From G963662905 sp963676725 (GTDB lineage Bacteria > Bacteroidota > Bacteroidia > Bacteroidales > WRLA01), in assembly GCA_963676725.1 (NCBI GenBank), contig OY781463.1:3782001-3846000 (forward strand): a stretch of DNA of 64,000 nucleotides, read 5' to 3'. Both the position numbers and the translations under genes were made by a program. The notes under the pieces were generated by a model. The model did no database searches, was not told the DNA's origin, and saw only the letters and a list, made by a program, of their open reading frames with translations. Below, piece by piece: positions 35,326 through 44,589 of the stretch; position 1 is the stretch's first letter; the number at the start of each line of letters is the position of its first letter.

Positions 35326-36069
35326 TAATTGGTCATTTTGGATCTTTCCTGAAGCATAAAGCTGATGAAGATATTTCTCGGTTCGGGCTTTTTGAAGCCC
35401 ATCCATATACGTCTGATTATGCATATCGGAACCAACAAAATCGATCATCCCGGAATCAATCAACTTCTCCGCCATTTTTTTTACTGGTGCGCCATAATAT
35501 CCACTAAGTGATATGGTATTTAGCTGAAAATATATTTGCCGATCTTTTAACTCAACATATTTATCAAAATCGGTGAACCAATACGAATAACGTTCCGGAT
35601 GAGCCAGAATAACCTTATATCCATTTACCTGTAAATCAAACAGAAAAGAAGAAAACTCCGGATGTGGAGAGAAAGAAGAAAGCTCAATCAGCAGGAAATT
35701 ATCTCCAATGGTCAGGAACTCTTTTTTATCAATTCGTTCCTTAAACCCATCATCTACCATATATTCGGCAGCAGCATTAATTTCCACATCAATATTTTCT
35801 TCTTTCAGCCGTTTACGAACACTATCCAATCCTGTTAAAATAATTGAGGATGTATTTTTATAGTAATCGTGCATAATATGGGGCGTGGTATACAGCTTCT
35901 TAAACCCCATTTCATGCAGTTGTTTGATTAAGTCAATAGACTCTTCCATTGATTTGGATCCATCATCGATCCCGGGAATCAAATGGGAATGCATATCTAC
36001 ACGCAGCAAAGAAAAATCAAAAGGGAGTTCTTTTTTGCTGCCTGTAAAAATATTTTTAAAAAAATTCAT
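35323..36069 (-). CDS. CpsB/CapC-type PHP-domain tyrosine phosphatase
   Basis: 248 residues. PHP metal-binding motif DMHSHLIPGIDDG with H27, H29 and D35/D36, later HPERY and a C-terminal GSDMHN motif. The family comprises Mn-dependent protein tyrosine phosphatases that reverse BY-kinase phosphorylation and control capsule or exopolysaccharide export. It is the last gene of the galE-rfbB unit. No Wzc-type kinase is in the window. Confidence 0.87.
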   Translation of the reverse strand: MNFFKNIFTGSKKELPFDFSLLRVDMHSHLIPGIDDGSKSMEESIDLIKQLHEMGFKKLYTTPHIMHDYYKNTSSIILTGLDSVRKRLKEENIDVEINAAAEYMVDDGFKERIDKKEFLTIGDNFLLIELSSFSPHPEFSSFLFDLQVNGYKVILAHPERYSYWFTDFDKYVELKDRQIYFQLNTISLSGYYGAPVKKMAEKLIDSGMIDFVGSDMHNQTYMDGLQKARTEKYLHQLYASGKIQNDQL

Positions 36070-36102
36070 ACAGTTGAAACAGTTGAAAAAGAAATATGTT
36101 GC

Positions 36103-37155
36103 CTATCGGTTCACATATTGCTCTGTATAATACTTCAGATAGGTTCCGGAAGTTACATTATCGAGCCATTCTTCATTGGCCAGATACCAATCAACTGTTT
36201 TTTCGAGGCCTTCTTCAAATTGCAATGAAGGCTCCCAGCCCAATTCTTGTTGAAGTTTGGTAGAATCTATAGCATATCTCAGATCATGCCCTGCACGGTC
36301 TTTTACATAAGTAATTAATTCTCTAGACTCTCCCTTCTCCCGACCAAGTTTTCGATCCATTATATCGCAAAGCACCTTAATCAGGTCGATATTTGTCCAT
36401 TCATTATGACCGCCGATATTATAGGTTTGCCCTAAGGCTGCATTATGATAAATAACATCAATAGCCCGTGCATGGTCTTCTACCCACAACCAATCGCGTA
36501 TATTTTCCCCTTTGCCATAGACAGGCAAAGCCTTTTTATTTTTTATATTATTGATAAACAACGGGATTAACTTTTCAGGAAACTGAAAACTACCATAATT
36601 GTTGGAACAATTCGAGATCACAATAGGCAAACCATAGGTGTCGTGATATGCACGCACAAAATGATCAGAGCTAGCCTTGGATGCAGAATACGGGCTATGA
36701 GGGTCGTATGAAGTCTGCTCAGTGAACATGCCTTCATTGCCTAAGCTTCCATAAACCTCATCTGTTGACACATGATAAAAGCGTTTTCCGGAGAAATTAT
36801 CTTTCCAAATGGTTCGGGCAGCATTTAACAGATTTACCGTACCAATCACATTCGTCATTACGAATTCTGTTGGGTTTGTAATGCTCCTGTCCACATGCGA
36901 CTCTGCAGCGAGGTGAATAACACCCTCAAACTGATACTTCTGAAAAATATCGAGCATCAATTTTTCATCAACGATGTCTGCTTTTACAAACTCGTAGTTG
37001 GGTTTATTTTCAAGATCGCTCAGGTTTGCAAGATTCCCGGCATAAGTCAGTTTATCCAGATTAACAATATTGTACTCTGGATATTTATTCACAAAAAGCC
37101 GAACAAGGTGAGACCCGATAAAACCTGCGCCTCCGGTTATTAAAATATTTTTCAT
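36103..37155 (-). CDS. rfbB: dTDP-glucose 4,6-dehydratase
   Basis: 350 residues, extended SDR. NAD motif GGAGFIGSH at 8-16, catalytic T131-D132-E133 (STDEVYG) and Y156/K160 in SPYSASK, ending with the RDWLWVEDHARAID segment typical of RfbB/RmlB. It makes dTDP-4-keto-6-deoxyglucose for rhamnose or other deoxysugars. The rest of the rml genes (rfbA, C, D) are not in the window, which suggests the genome keeps them elsewhere or uses the keto sugar otherwise. Confidence 0.93.
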   Translation of the reverse strand: MKNILITGGAGFIGSHLVRLFVNKYPEYNIVNLDKLTYAGNLANLSDLENKPNYEFVKADIVDEKLMLDIFQKYQFEGVIHLAAESHVDRSITNPTEFVMTNVIGTVNLLNAARTIWKDNFSGKRFYHVSTDEVYGSLGNEGMFTEQTSYDPHSPYSASKASSDHFVRAYHDTYGLPIVISNCSNNYGSFQFPEKLIPLFINNIKNKKALPVYGKGENIRDWLWVEDHARAIDVIYHNAALGQTYNIGGHNEWTNIDLIKVLCDIMDRKLGREKGESRELITYVKDRAGHDLRYAIDSTKLQQELGWEPSLQFEEGLEKTVDWYLANEEWLDNVTSGTYLKYYTEQYVNR

Positions 37156-37176
37156 AATAGATCGCTTTTTAAAATA

Positions 37177-38196
37177 TTACTTTTTTTCTTTCAGTGCCAA
37201 TTCCCAATTCCAGGCCGAGAGTGTCATTTCGTCGATAGATTTTTTTGCTTTCCAGCCGAGCTCTTCGTTTGCAAATTGTGTATCTGCCCATACTTGTTCT
37301 ACATCTCCTGCACGACGGCCAACGATTTTATAATTTAATTTTTTGCCGGTACTTTTTTCAAAAGAATTAATGACCTCAAGCACAGAGTATCCATTTCCTG
37401 TTCCAAGGTTAAAAATTTCGAGGGGCTTTTTATTCTTATGAGCTGTAAGGCGATCGACAGCCACTACATGAGCCTGAGCAAGGTCCACCACATGAATATA
37501 ATCCCTGATTGCAGTTCCATCGGGAGTATTATAGTCATCACCAAAAACTTTCAGTTCTTCCCTGATTCCAATTGCTGTTTGGGTAATAAACGGCATCAAG
37601 TTATTGGGCACACCCAAGGGCAATTCGCCAATAAGTGCCGATTCGTGAGCGCCAATAGGGTTAAAATAACGCAATAATATGCCGTTGATATTGGACACAG
37701 CCTGAAGATCAGTAATAACTTCCTCAGATATTTGCTTTGTGTTACCATAAGGCGACATTGCTTTTTGAACTGGGGCATCCTCTTTAACGGGCAGCACTTC
37801 CGGTTGGCCATAAACAGTACATGAAGAAGAAAACACAATATATTTAATATCATTGTCTTTCATCCCTTGAAGAATATTCACCAAAGAAAAAAGGTTGTTT
37901 CTGTAATATTTCAGCGGATCTTCAACAGATTCCCCAACAGCTTTGTAGGCAGCAAAATGGATCACCGCTTCAATATCGCTATGTCGCTGAAAAAAATCTG
38001 CTGCTTTTGCCTGATCGATCAGGTCAATCTGTTCAAATATTGGTCTTTTTCCAGAAATGGACTCAATTTGATCGACTACATTCTCAAATGAATTAGACAA
38101 ATTATCTGCAATCACAACATCATAGCCTTTTGCTTGCAGCTCAACTACTGTATGGGAGCCGATATAGCCGGTTCCGCCTGTAACTAATATCTTCAT
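37177..38196 (-). CDS. galE: UDP-glucose 4-epimerase
   Basis: 339 residues. NAD motif TGGTGYIGSH at 6-15, SSSCTVYG near 123-130 and Y150/K154 in SPYGNTK, then RYFNPIGAHES and the GNGYSVLEV segment, all as in GalE. It interconverts UDP-glucose and UDP-galactose (possibly also the N-acetyl forms) for surface polysaccharide. It is the first gene of a unit with rfbB and the cpsB-like phosphatase and has its own consensus promoter. Confidence 0.93.
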   Translation of the reverse strand: MKILVTGGTGYIGSHTVVELQAKGYDVVIADNLSNSFENVVDQIESISGKRPIFEQIDLIDQAKAADFFQRHSDIEAVIHFAAYKAVGESVEDPLKYYRNNLFSLVNILQGMKDNDIKYIVFSSSCTVYGQPEVLPVKEDAPVQKAMSPYGNTKQISEEVITDLQAVSNINGILLRYFNPIGAHESALIGELPLGVPNNLMPFITQTAIGIREELKVFGDDYNTPDGTAIRDYIHVVDLAQAHVVAVDRLTAHKNKKPLEIFNLGTGNGYSVLEVINSFEKSTGKKLNYKIVGRRAGDVEQVWADTQFANEELGWKAKKSIDEMTLSAWNWELALKEKK

Positions 38197-38269
38197 AATC
38201 TGTATTTTAAATGATTACCGTAAATTTTTCCTTGAAACTGTCGCTTTTCGCCCATTTTTTGGGCTCCAT

Positions 38270-38299
38270 CAAATATAGACTTTTTCGGGCAATCAACAA
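38270..38299 (-). promoter_or_regulatory. Promoter of the galE-rfbB-cpsB unit
   Basis: On the minus strand TTG (38297-38299), 19 bases, TATATTTG (38270-38277). The start of transcription would be near 38263, 67 bases before the galE ATG. It separates this unit from the nucleotide-sugar genes upstream. Confidence 0.72.
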
Positions 38300-38300
38300 A

Positions 38301-38373
38301 AAAGGTGTATGAACTTTTTAAAAAATTAGAGGGCACCAAGCCATCATAACTCCAAAAAAGCACATACACCTTT
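38301..38373 (-). terminator. Inverted repeat after the UDP-sugar dehydrogenase gene
   Basis: AAAGGTGTATG at 38301-38311 is the perfect complement of CATACACCTTT at 38363-38373, with a 51-nt loop. It lies just after the stop at 38393 and is followed on the minus strand by T-rich sequence. The large loop makes classic termination uncertain; its left arm touches the -33 region of the galE promoter. Confidence 0.4.
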
Positions 38374-38392
38374 CGGCAAGCTTTGGAAAAAA

Positions 38393-39688
38393 CTACAAGC
38401 TCCAGTAAGTTAAATCCTGAATCTGATCTTTGTAAATCCCTTTAATATCGACTAAAATTGCCTTATCATTGGTAATTGACTTAAAGTATGCTTCATCAAG
38501 CTCAATATACTTATCATGGTTTACCGCAACAATTACGGCATCATAATCTGTACCCGGTTTTTCAGAGAGCTCAAAATTATATTCTTTAAAAAATTCTTTT
38601 CTGTTTGCGTAACAGTCTACAGCTTCTACATTTACACCATAACTCACCAGTTCGCTGATAATATCTGGCACCCGCGAATTACGAATATCGCTTACATTTT
38701 CCTTAAACGTAATTCCCATAACGAGAACCTTGCTATTCAGCACGTTTTTACCCGCAGCAATAATTTTTTTCACTGTTTGTTTCGCAGCATAAAAGCCCAT
38801 TGAATCGTTAATATAACGACCGGCTGTAATCACTTGTGAATGATAACGGAATTCCCTTGCTTTGAACACAAGATAATACGGGTCAACGCCAATGCAATGG
38901 CCGCCTACCAGTCCCGGATAGAATTTCAGGAAATTCCATTTTGTTCCGGCAGCTTCAAGCACATCATAAGTATTAATGCCCATGCGGTTGAAAATAATGC
39001 TCAGCTCATTCATTAAAGAAATATTAACATCACGCTGAGTGTTTTCAATAATTTTTGCTGCTTCTGCAACTTTCATATTTGGCGCACGGTGCACCCCGGC
39101 AGTAACAACAAGCTCATATATTTTAGCGATATTTTCGAGTGATTCCTCATCACAACCCGAAACAATTTTTTTGATTGTTGTAAGCGTATATACTTTATCG
39201 CCCGGATTGATGCGTTCCGGAGAATAGCCCACTTTAAAATCATCGGGGAATTTCAGTCCCGATTCCCTTTCGAGGATTGGGATACAATCTTCTTCTGTTG
39301 CACCCGGGTAAACCGTTGATTCATAAACAACATAATCCCCTTTTTTCAAGACTTTCCCTACGGTTTCTGAGGCCTTGAGCAGCGGAGTTAGATCGGGTAG
39401 TTTATGGCTATCAATTGGGGTAGGAACTGCAATAATATGGAATTGAGCTGCACGAAGGTCTTCCATTTTAGAAGTAAACTCAATGGAACAGCCCTCAAAT
39501 TCTTCAGCGGCGAGTTCTTCACTCGGGTCAATATGATTCCGCATCATTTCAACACGTTCCTCTTTGATATCGAAACCAATAACATCCATTTTACGTGCAA
39601 ACTCGAGTGCAATGGGCAAACCAACATAACCCAGTCCTACTACTGATAATTTCGCTTTTTTGTCTAGTAAATCCTGATAGATACTCAT
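38393..39688 (-). CDS. Nucleotide-sugar dehydrogenase (UDP-GlcNAc/GalNAc type, WbpA/WbpO/TviB-like)
   Basis: 431 residues. NAD motif VVGLGYVGLPIA at 16-27, ESTVYPG near 123, VGYSPERINPGDK at 153-165 and catalytic cysteine C265 in GGHCIGVDPYYL, all typical of 6-dehydrogenases acting on UDP-N-acetylhexosamines. It oxidises C6 twice to give a UDP-N-acetylhexosaminuronic acid. The three genes upstream in the same operon match the next steps of the UDP-GlcNAc3NAcA pathway, so UDP-GlcNAc is the favoured substrate, but the sequence also resembles the UDP-GalNAc enzymes. Confidence 0.88.
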   Translation of the reverse strand: MSIYQDLLDKKAKLSVVGLGYVGLPIALEFARKMDVIGFDIKEERVEMMRNHIDPSEELAAEEFEGCSIEFTSKMEDLRAAQFHIIAVPTPIDSHKLPDLTPLLKASETVGKVLKKGDYVVYESTVYPGATEEDCIPILERESGLKFPDDFKVGYSPERINPGDKVYTLTTIKKIVSGCDEESLENIAKIYELVVTAGVHRAPNMKVAEAAKIIENTQRDVNISLMNELSIIFNRMGINTYDVLEAAGTKWNFLKFYPGLVGGHCIGVDPYYLVFKAREFRYHSQVITAGRYINDSMGFYAAKQTVKKIIAAGKNVLNSKVLVMGITFKENVSDIRNSRVPDIISELVSYGVNVEAVDCYANRKEFFKEYNFELSEKPGTDYDAVIVAVNHDKYIELDEAYFKSITNDKAILVDIKGIYKDQIQDLTYWSL

Positions 39689-39714
39689 TGTTACTTTTTT
39701 AGATTAATTGTTAC

Positions 39715-40665
39715 TTATTTTTTAAGAAATGGATGAAAATCCCCTCTTCGTCCGATTGTTTTTGAATTTCTGATATGGAAAACAGTCTCTATTGATGGCC
39801 GTGCATCTTCGAGTGTAAATCCGTTTCCTTTGAGTATTTCCTCGTAGGTGATGGTATGCAAATCGGTAAAGCCTCCACTAAATTCAATTTCTTCCCCATC
39901 GACATTAATAGAGCGGAATGTTCTTTGGCCTGTTGCCCGAATTTGTTCCGGGATATCTGTATAATCGAGGCTCAGCATCCAACGAACCCTTGCGCGTTTT
40001 AATTGAAGGAAACCTGCCGCTTTGTTCTCTTCAGAAAGATGCACAATATTTTCCTTCACCGGTCCAAAGATCCAGCTCAACATATCAAAAAAGTGCACAC
40101 CAATATTTGTAGCAACACCGCCAGATTTTGAAGCATCCCCTTTCCAGGACATATAATACCATCTGCCACGCGAGGTAATATAGGTCAGATCAATATCAAA
40201 CATTTGGTCAGCAGGAGCATTATCCACTTTTTCCTTCAGTTCTAAGATTGCATTATGATGGCGCAACTGAAGGATATTATAGATTTTTTTTCCTGTTTCC
40301 CGTTCAATTTCCTGAAGTGCATCAACATTCCAAGGATTCAGCACAATAGGTTTCTCGCTGATTGCATGGCATTGGTTGCGCAGAGCCAATCTGATATGTG
40401 CATCATGCAAATAGTTTGGTGAGCAAATACTGACATAATCAATTTTGCCCCCATTGCGCCTCAGCTTATCTAGATGCCTATCGAAACGCTCCGATTCTAA
40501 GAAAAAATCTGCTTCCGGGAAATAGCTGTCAATTATCCCAACACTATCGAATGGATCAAGCGAAGCAACCAACTCATTATCTGTTTCTTTAATTGCCTTC
40601 ATATGCCTTGGGGCAATATAGCCCGCAGCACCAATCAGTGCAAACCGTTTTTTTGAATTACTCAT
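39715..40665 (-). CDS. wbpB: Gfo/Idh/MocA oxidoreductase, WbpB/WlbA-like
   Basis: 316 residues. N-terminal Rossmann motif LIGAAGYIAPRHMKAI, catalytic-type lysine in SEKPIVLNP near 124, then a GFO C-terminal domain with GGVATNIGVHFFD. This matches WlbA/WbpB, which oxidises C3 of UDP-GlcNAcA to a 3-keto sugar using tightly bound NAD. Its gene neighbours, the acetyltransferase and aminotransferase, are the usual pathway partners. Confidence 0.83.
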   Translation of the reverse strand: MSNSKKRFALIGAAGYIAPRHMKAIKETDNELVASLDPFDSVGIIDSYFPEADFFLESERFDRHLDKLRRNGGKIDYVSICSPNYLHDAHIRLALRNQCHAISEKPIVLNPWNVDALQEIERETGKKIYNILQLRHHNAILELKEKVDNAPADQMFDIDLTYITSRGRWYYMSWKGDASKSGGVATNIGVHFFDMLSWIFGPVKENIVHLSEENKAAGFLQLKRARVRWMLSLDYTDIPEQIRATGQRTFRSINVDGEEIEFSGGFTDLHTITYEEILKGNGFTLEDARPSIETVFHIRNSKTIGRRGDFHPFLKK

Positions 40666-40684
40666 AACTACTGTCTGTTTTTTC

Positions 40685-41266
40685 TTATTCTGTAATTTTC
40701 TTTACCCGATTGTCCTCAAGTTTATAGGTTTCATGACTTTCGGGACAAAGGGCATAACCATCTTTATCAAACTTCAGACGGTGACCAAACTCACTCATCC
40801 AGCCCAATTGCCTTGCCGGATTACCAACGACTAGCGCATAAGGCGGCACTTCTTTAGTTACAACTGCTCCTGCGCCAATAAACGCAAACTCTCCAATATC
40901 ATGGCCACAAACAATGGTTGCATTGGCACCGATAGAAGCCCCTTTTTTTACAAGGGTTCGTGAATACTGTCCACGACGGTTTACACCACTTCTTGGATTA
41001 ACAACATTGGTAAATACCATGGATGGACCCAGAAAAACATCGTCTTCGCAAATCACTCCCGTATAAATGGAAACATTGTTTTGCACTTTCACATTCTTTC
41101 CGAGCACTACTTCCGGCGAAATGACCACATTTTGACCAATATTGCAATTTTCCCCGATGGTGCAATTCGACATAATATGACTAAAGTGCCAGATTTTTGC
41201 TCCGGCACCTATTGTGCAACCATCATCAACAATTGCTGTTTCATGGGAGAAATAATTGTTTTCCAT
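40685..41266 (-). CDS. wbpD: Left-handed beta-helix N-acetyltransferase, WbpD/WlbB-like
   Basis: 193 residues with hexapeptide repeats ([IV]GxxxxI type) from about 15 to 150, including NCTIGENCNIGQNVVIS and GASIGANATIVCG, and the VVGNPARQLGWMSEFGH end that is typical of WbpD/WlbB. It acetylates the 3-amino group of UDP-GlcNAc3NA with acetyl-CoA. It lies 1 base downstream of the aminotransferase gene. Confidence 0.87.
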   Translation of the reverse strand: MENNYFSHETAIVDDGCTIGAGAKIWHFSHIMSNCTIGENCNIGQNVVISPEVVLGKNVKVQNNVSIYTGVICEDDVFLGPSMVFTNVVNPRSGVNRRGQYSRTLVKKGASIGANATIVCGHDIGEFAFIGAGAVVTKEVPPYALVVGNPARQLGWMSEFGHRLKFDKDGYALCPESHETYKLEDNRVKKITE

Positions 41267-41267
41267 A

Positions 41268-42398
41268 TTATCTGTTTATAAACTCAAGCACTGAATTACA
41301 AATATAGTTCAATTGCTCTTCGTCAAGTTCTGTATGCATTGGCAGGCTGATAACACGTTCTGACAAATCCTCAGTAACAGGGAAATCACCTTTTTTATAG
41401 CGTGGGTCTTGATATGCTTTTTGCATATGCAAAGGCACTGGATAATAAATTGCGTTGGGAATATCCTTAGTTAACAGATATTCGTGCAATTTATCCCGAT
41501 CAATATCTTTGGTTACAAGAGTGTATTGATGATACACATGAGTTGTAAAATCAGCAGTATGTGGGGTAATTATATTTGGGCAATTGGCAAAAGCATTATT
41601 ATAGAAATTAGCTGCTTTTTGACGCGCTTGCGCAAAGCTATCGAGATGTGGCAATTTCACCTTTAAGACTGCTGCCTGCAGGCTATCCAAACGGCTATTT
41701 ACGCCAACATAATCATGATAATAGCGTTTTGCCATGCCATGGTTAACCATTACACGAAGCATTTCTGCATATTCGTCGCTATTGGTAAAAATTGCGCCAC
41801 CATCACCATAAGCACCGAGGTTTTTGGATGGGAAAAAGGAAGTACATCCAATGTGGCCAATAGTTCCGGCTTTTTTTGTTGTACCATCCTTAAATGTATA
41901 ATCGGCACCAATTGCCTGGGCATTATCCTCAATCACGTACAGATTAAATTCGTTTGCAATATCCATAATTGCATCCATATCAGCACACTGTCCAAAAAGG
42001 TGCACAGGAACAATGGCCTTTGTTTTTGGAGTAATTGCATTACGGATTGCTTCCGGAGAGATATTGAATGTGTCGGGTTCTACATCGACAAGCACAGGTG
42101 TAAGTCCCAGCAAAGCAATTACTTCTGCCGTTGCAATAAAGGTAAAGGAAGTTGTAATTACTTCATCACCGGGCTTTAGGTTTAAAGCCATCATAGCAAC
42201 TTGTAATGCATCAGTACCATTGCCACAAGGAATTACATGCTTCACACCCAGATATTTCTCAAGTGCTTTTTGGAATTCTTGTACGGCAGAGCCATTGATA
42301 TACTGAGTCGTTTCGAGTACTTTTTGTAGTTCATTATTAACTTCGTCTTTTATCTTCAAATACTGAGTGTGAAGATCTACCATTCGGACTGGCTTCAT
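41268..42398 (-). CDS. wbpE: DegT/DnrJ/EryC1 sugar aminotransferase, WbpE/WlbC-like
   Basis: 376 residues from the ATG at 42398 (MKPVRMVDLHTQYLK), which matches family starts better than the longer frame. PLP lysine K192 in FFPSKNLGAYGDGGA, cofactor-ring aspartate in VIEDNAQAIGA near 158. It transfers an amino group from glutamate to the 3-keto group made by the WbpB-like enzyme. It is the first gene of the four-gene unit and has a consensus promoter. Confidence 0.88.
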   Translation of the reverse strand: MKPVRMVDLHTQYLKIKDEVNNELQKVLETTQYINGSAVQEFQKALEKYLGVKHVIPCGNGTDALQVAMMALNLKPGDEVITTSFTFIATAEVIALLGLTPVLVDVEPDTFNISPEAIRNAITPKTKAIVPVHLFGQCADMDAIMDIANEFNLYVIEDNAQAIGADYTFKDGTTKKAGTIGHIGCTSFFPSKNLGAYGDGGAIFTNSDEYAEMLRVMVNHGMAKRYYHDYVGVNSRLDSLQAAVLKVKLPHLDSFAQARQKAANFYNNAFANCPNIITPHTADFTTHVYHQYTLVTKDIDRDKLHEYLLTKDIPNAIYYPVPLHMQKAYQDPRYKKGDFPVTEDLSERVISLPMHTELDEEQLNYICNSVLEFINR

Positions 42399-42430
42399 AT
42401 ATTTCACTTTAAGGTTTTTAACAATTCCTG

Positions 42431-42460
42431 CAAATATATAATATTTCAAGAAAGCAACAA
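42431..42460 (-). promoter_or_regulatory. Promoter of the wbpE-D-B-dehydrogenase operon
   Basis: Minus strand: TTG (42458-42460), 19 bases, TATATTTG (42431-42438). Transcription would start near 42424. This also supports the start at 42398 over the longer frame, whose first codon lies within the promoter. Confidence 0.72.
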
Positions 42461-42533
42461 CAAGGCAATTCGATCCAAAACACCAAATTTTACTAATCCT
42501 CAGAGAAATTATTCAGGGATATACTCAATTGCA

Positions 42534-42541
42534 TATCTTTG
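42534..42541 (+). promoter_or_regulatory. -7 promoter box for the outer-membrane protein and waaA
   Basis: TATCTTTG followed by C, 41 bases before the ATG at 42582. The -33 region is unclear. Confidence 0.5.
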
Positions 42542-42581
42542 CGTTTTCATTATTATTCTTAATAGCAAAGACCTTATCCAT

Positions 42582-43349
42582 ATGCGAAAAACCCATACTT
42601 TTTCTTTAGTCCTTGTTTTGATTCTTTTCGGCACTGCAAGCACAAAAGCCCAAAAATCTGTCTCCGATTCCAGTATTTTTATGACGATGGCGCATTTTAG
42701 CTATGCAATGCAGTTTCCCGGTGGCGATCTAGCAGATCGGTTTGGGATGAACAGCAGTGTAGGCGGTGGTATGCTTTTTAAAACAGCCTCAAATTGGATG
42801 TTCGGATTTGATGCCAATTATATTTTTGGAAAAAACATTGAAAATAAAGACGAGCTTTTATCCAATATAAAAACCTCCTACGATTTTATTATTGACAACT
42901 CAGGACTGCCTGCTGAGATAAATTTCCACGAACGCGGTTTTAGTGTTTTTGGCCGTTTTGGCAAACTCTTTCCGGTGCTTTCACCAAACCCTAATTCCGG
43001 TGTCTTTGTGATGGCTGGATTGGGTTTTTTACAGCATAAAATCCATATCGAAAGCCTCGATAATATGACCGCAGCGGTTGCAGGAGATTACCGAAAAGGC
43101 TACGACAAACTATGCAGTGGCCTTGCTGTAAACCAAATGGTTGGATATTTATATATGGGCAATAGCCGCGTGGTTAATTTCTATGCAGGATTTGAATTTA
43201 CACAAGCCTGGACAAAATCGAGGCGGGAATATGATTTCACTGAAATGAAAAAAGATGTCGAAAACAGATTTGATCTTTTGAATGGTTTTAAAGTTGGCTG
43301 GGTAATATCGATTTATAAACGCGAAGCAAGGGAGTATTACTTCGATTAA
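42582..43349 (+). CDS. Predicted outer-membrane beta-barrel protein
   Basis: 255 residues from the ATG at 42582, where the signal peptide begins (MRKTHTFSLVLVLILFGTASTKAQ). The mature chain shows alternating strands with GGGMLFKTASNWMFGFDANYIFG and a final amphipathic strand ending with a tyrosine-rich tail (REYYFD), consistent with a small outer-membrane barrel. No family name can be given. It stops 4 bases before waaA, so the two are probably co-transcribed; a role in LPS-layer biology is only suggested by position. Confidence 0.65.
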   Translation: MRKTHTFSLVLVLILFGTASTKAQKSVSDSSIFMTMAHFSYAMQFPGGDLADRFGMNSSVGGGMLFKTASNWMFGFDANYIFGKNIENKDELLSNIKTSYDFIIDNSGLPAEINFHERGFSVFGRFGKLFPVLSPNPNSGVFVMAGLGFLQHKIHIESLDNMTAAVAGDYRKGYDKLCSGLAVNQMVGYLYMGNSRVVNFYAGFEFTQAWTKSRREYDFTEMKKDVENRFDLLNGFKVGWVISIYKREAREYYFD

Positions 43350-43353
43350 CGGC

Positions 43354-44589
43354 ATGCTCTATTCCCTACTTATACAATTATATGCAGCTACTATTGGCTT
43401 TGCGGCTTTGTTTCATCCAAAAGCGCGCTTATGGCAACAAGGACGTAAAGGACTGTTCCATAAAATCAAAACCGAATTTACACCAAAAGGGCGCTTAATC
43501 TGGTTTCATTGTGCGTCACTCGGAGAATTTGAGCAAGGCAGGCCTGTGATGGAGGCCTTCAAAAAAAAATATCCCGATTTTCAACTCCTGATCACTTTTT
43601 TTTCTCCATCAGGCTATGAAAATAAAAAACATTATGCCCCTGCCGATTATATTTGTTACTTACCTGTAGATACCAAAAAAAACGCAGAAAAATTTATTGA
43701 CCTCATGCGACCGGATATCGTTGTTTTTGTGAAGTATGAATTCTGGTTTCATTATTTGCAGGCAATAAAAGCACAAAAAACCCCACTGATCTTTATTTCT
43801 TCTGCATTCCGCACTTCCCAATTTTTTTTTAAATCCTATGGCAAATGGTTTCGCAGGCAATTAAAAAATGTAGATCATTTTTTTGTTCAAAACGAGAACT
43901 CCATTCAACTCCTTAAAACTATAGGCATCACACAGGCAAGCATCAGTGGCGATACACGTTTTGACCGTGTTGCGGCATTGGCAGAAAATTGCAAACCAAT
44001 CGAAGGCATAGCACTTTTTGCTGAAAATAAAAGCATTATGCTGGCAGGAAGTTGCTGGCAAACCGAGGAATCAATCCTTGAAGAATGGTTTCATAAAAAC
44101 ACAAATAGCTATAAACTGATCCTTGCGCCTCATGATATTTCGGAAGTACGGATCAGGCAAATAACAGAACGCTTTTCGTCCTTTTCCTGCATAAGATACT
44201 CTGAATTTAGCCCTCAAAAGGCCGTTGATGCTGATGTATTGATTATTGATAGCATTGGATTGCTCAACAGCCTATACCAATATGCCCGTTATGCCTTGGT
44301 GGGAGGTGGTTTTGGCTCAGGCCTCCACAATATCCTCGAAGCAGCTACTTATGGCATTCCGGTTTTCTACGGGCCAAAAACAGAAAAATACCCTGAGGCT
44401 AAAATGCTGATCGATGCCGGCGGCGGTTTTGAAATTAGCAATTCCGAAAGTCTGGATTTCTTAACAAAAAGGATGGATACAAATCAGGCTCAATACCAAA
44501 GCACAGCAAAAAGCAGTAAAACCTGGATTGAAAACGGAGTTGGTGCTACAGAGATAATTCTTGCGTATATGAGTGGGGTCGTTTCCTGA
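43354..44589 (+). CDS. waaA: 3-deoxy-D-manno-octulosonic acid transferase
   Basis: 411 residues, GT30 family. N-terminal membrane helix, then FHCASLGEFEQGRPVME with the catalytic glutamate near 55, GDTRFDR near 190, and in the C-terminal half ALVGGGFGSGLHNILEAATYGIPVFYGP for CMP-Kdo binding. It transfers Kdo to the lipid A precursor on the inner face of the inner membrane. kdsD and lptB, the other LPS-related genes, lie 25 kb away. Confidence 0.93.
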   Translation: MLYSLLIQLYAATIGFAALFHPKARLWQQGRKGLFHKIKTEFTPKGRLIWFHCASLGEFEQGRPVMEAFKKKYPDFQLLITFFSPSGYENKKHYAPADYICYLPVDTKKNAEKFIDLMRPDIVVFVKYEFWFHYLQAIKAQKTPLIFISSAFRTSQFFFKSYGKWFRRQLKNVDHFFVQNENSIQLLKTIGITQASISGDTRFDRVAALAENCKPIEGIALFAENKSIMLAGSCWQTEESILEEWFHKNTNSYKLILAPHDISEVRIRQITERFSSFSCIRYSEFSPQKAVDADVLIIDSIGLLNSLYQYARYALVGGGFGSGLHNILEAATYGIPVFYGPKTEKYPEAKMLIDAGGGFEISNSESLDFLTKRMDTNQAQYQSTAKSSKTWIENGVGATEIILAYMSGVVS

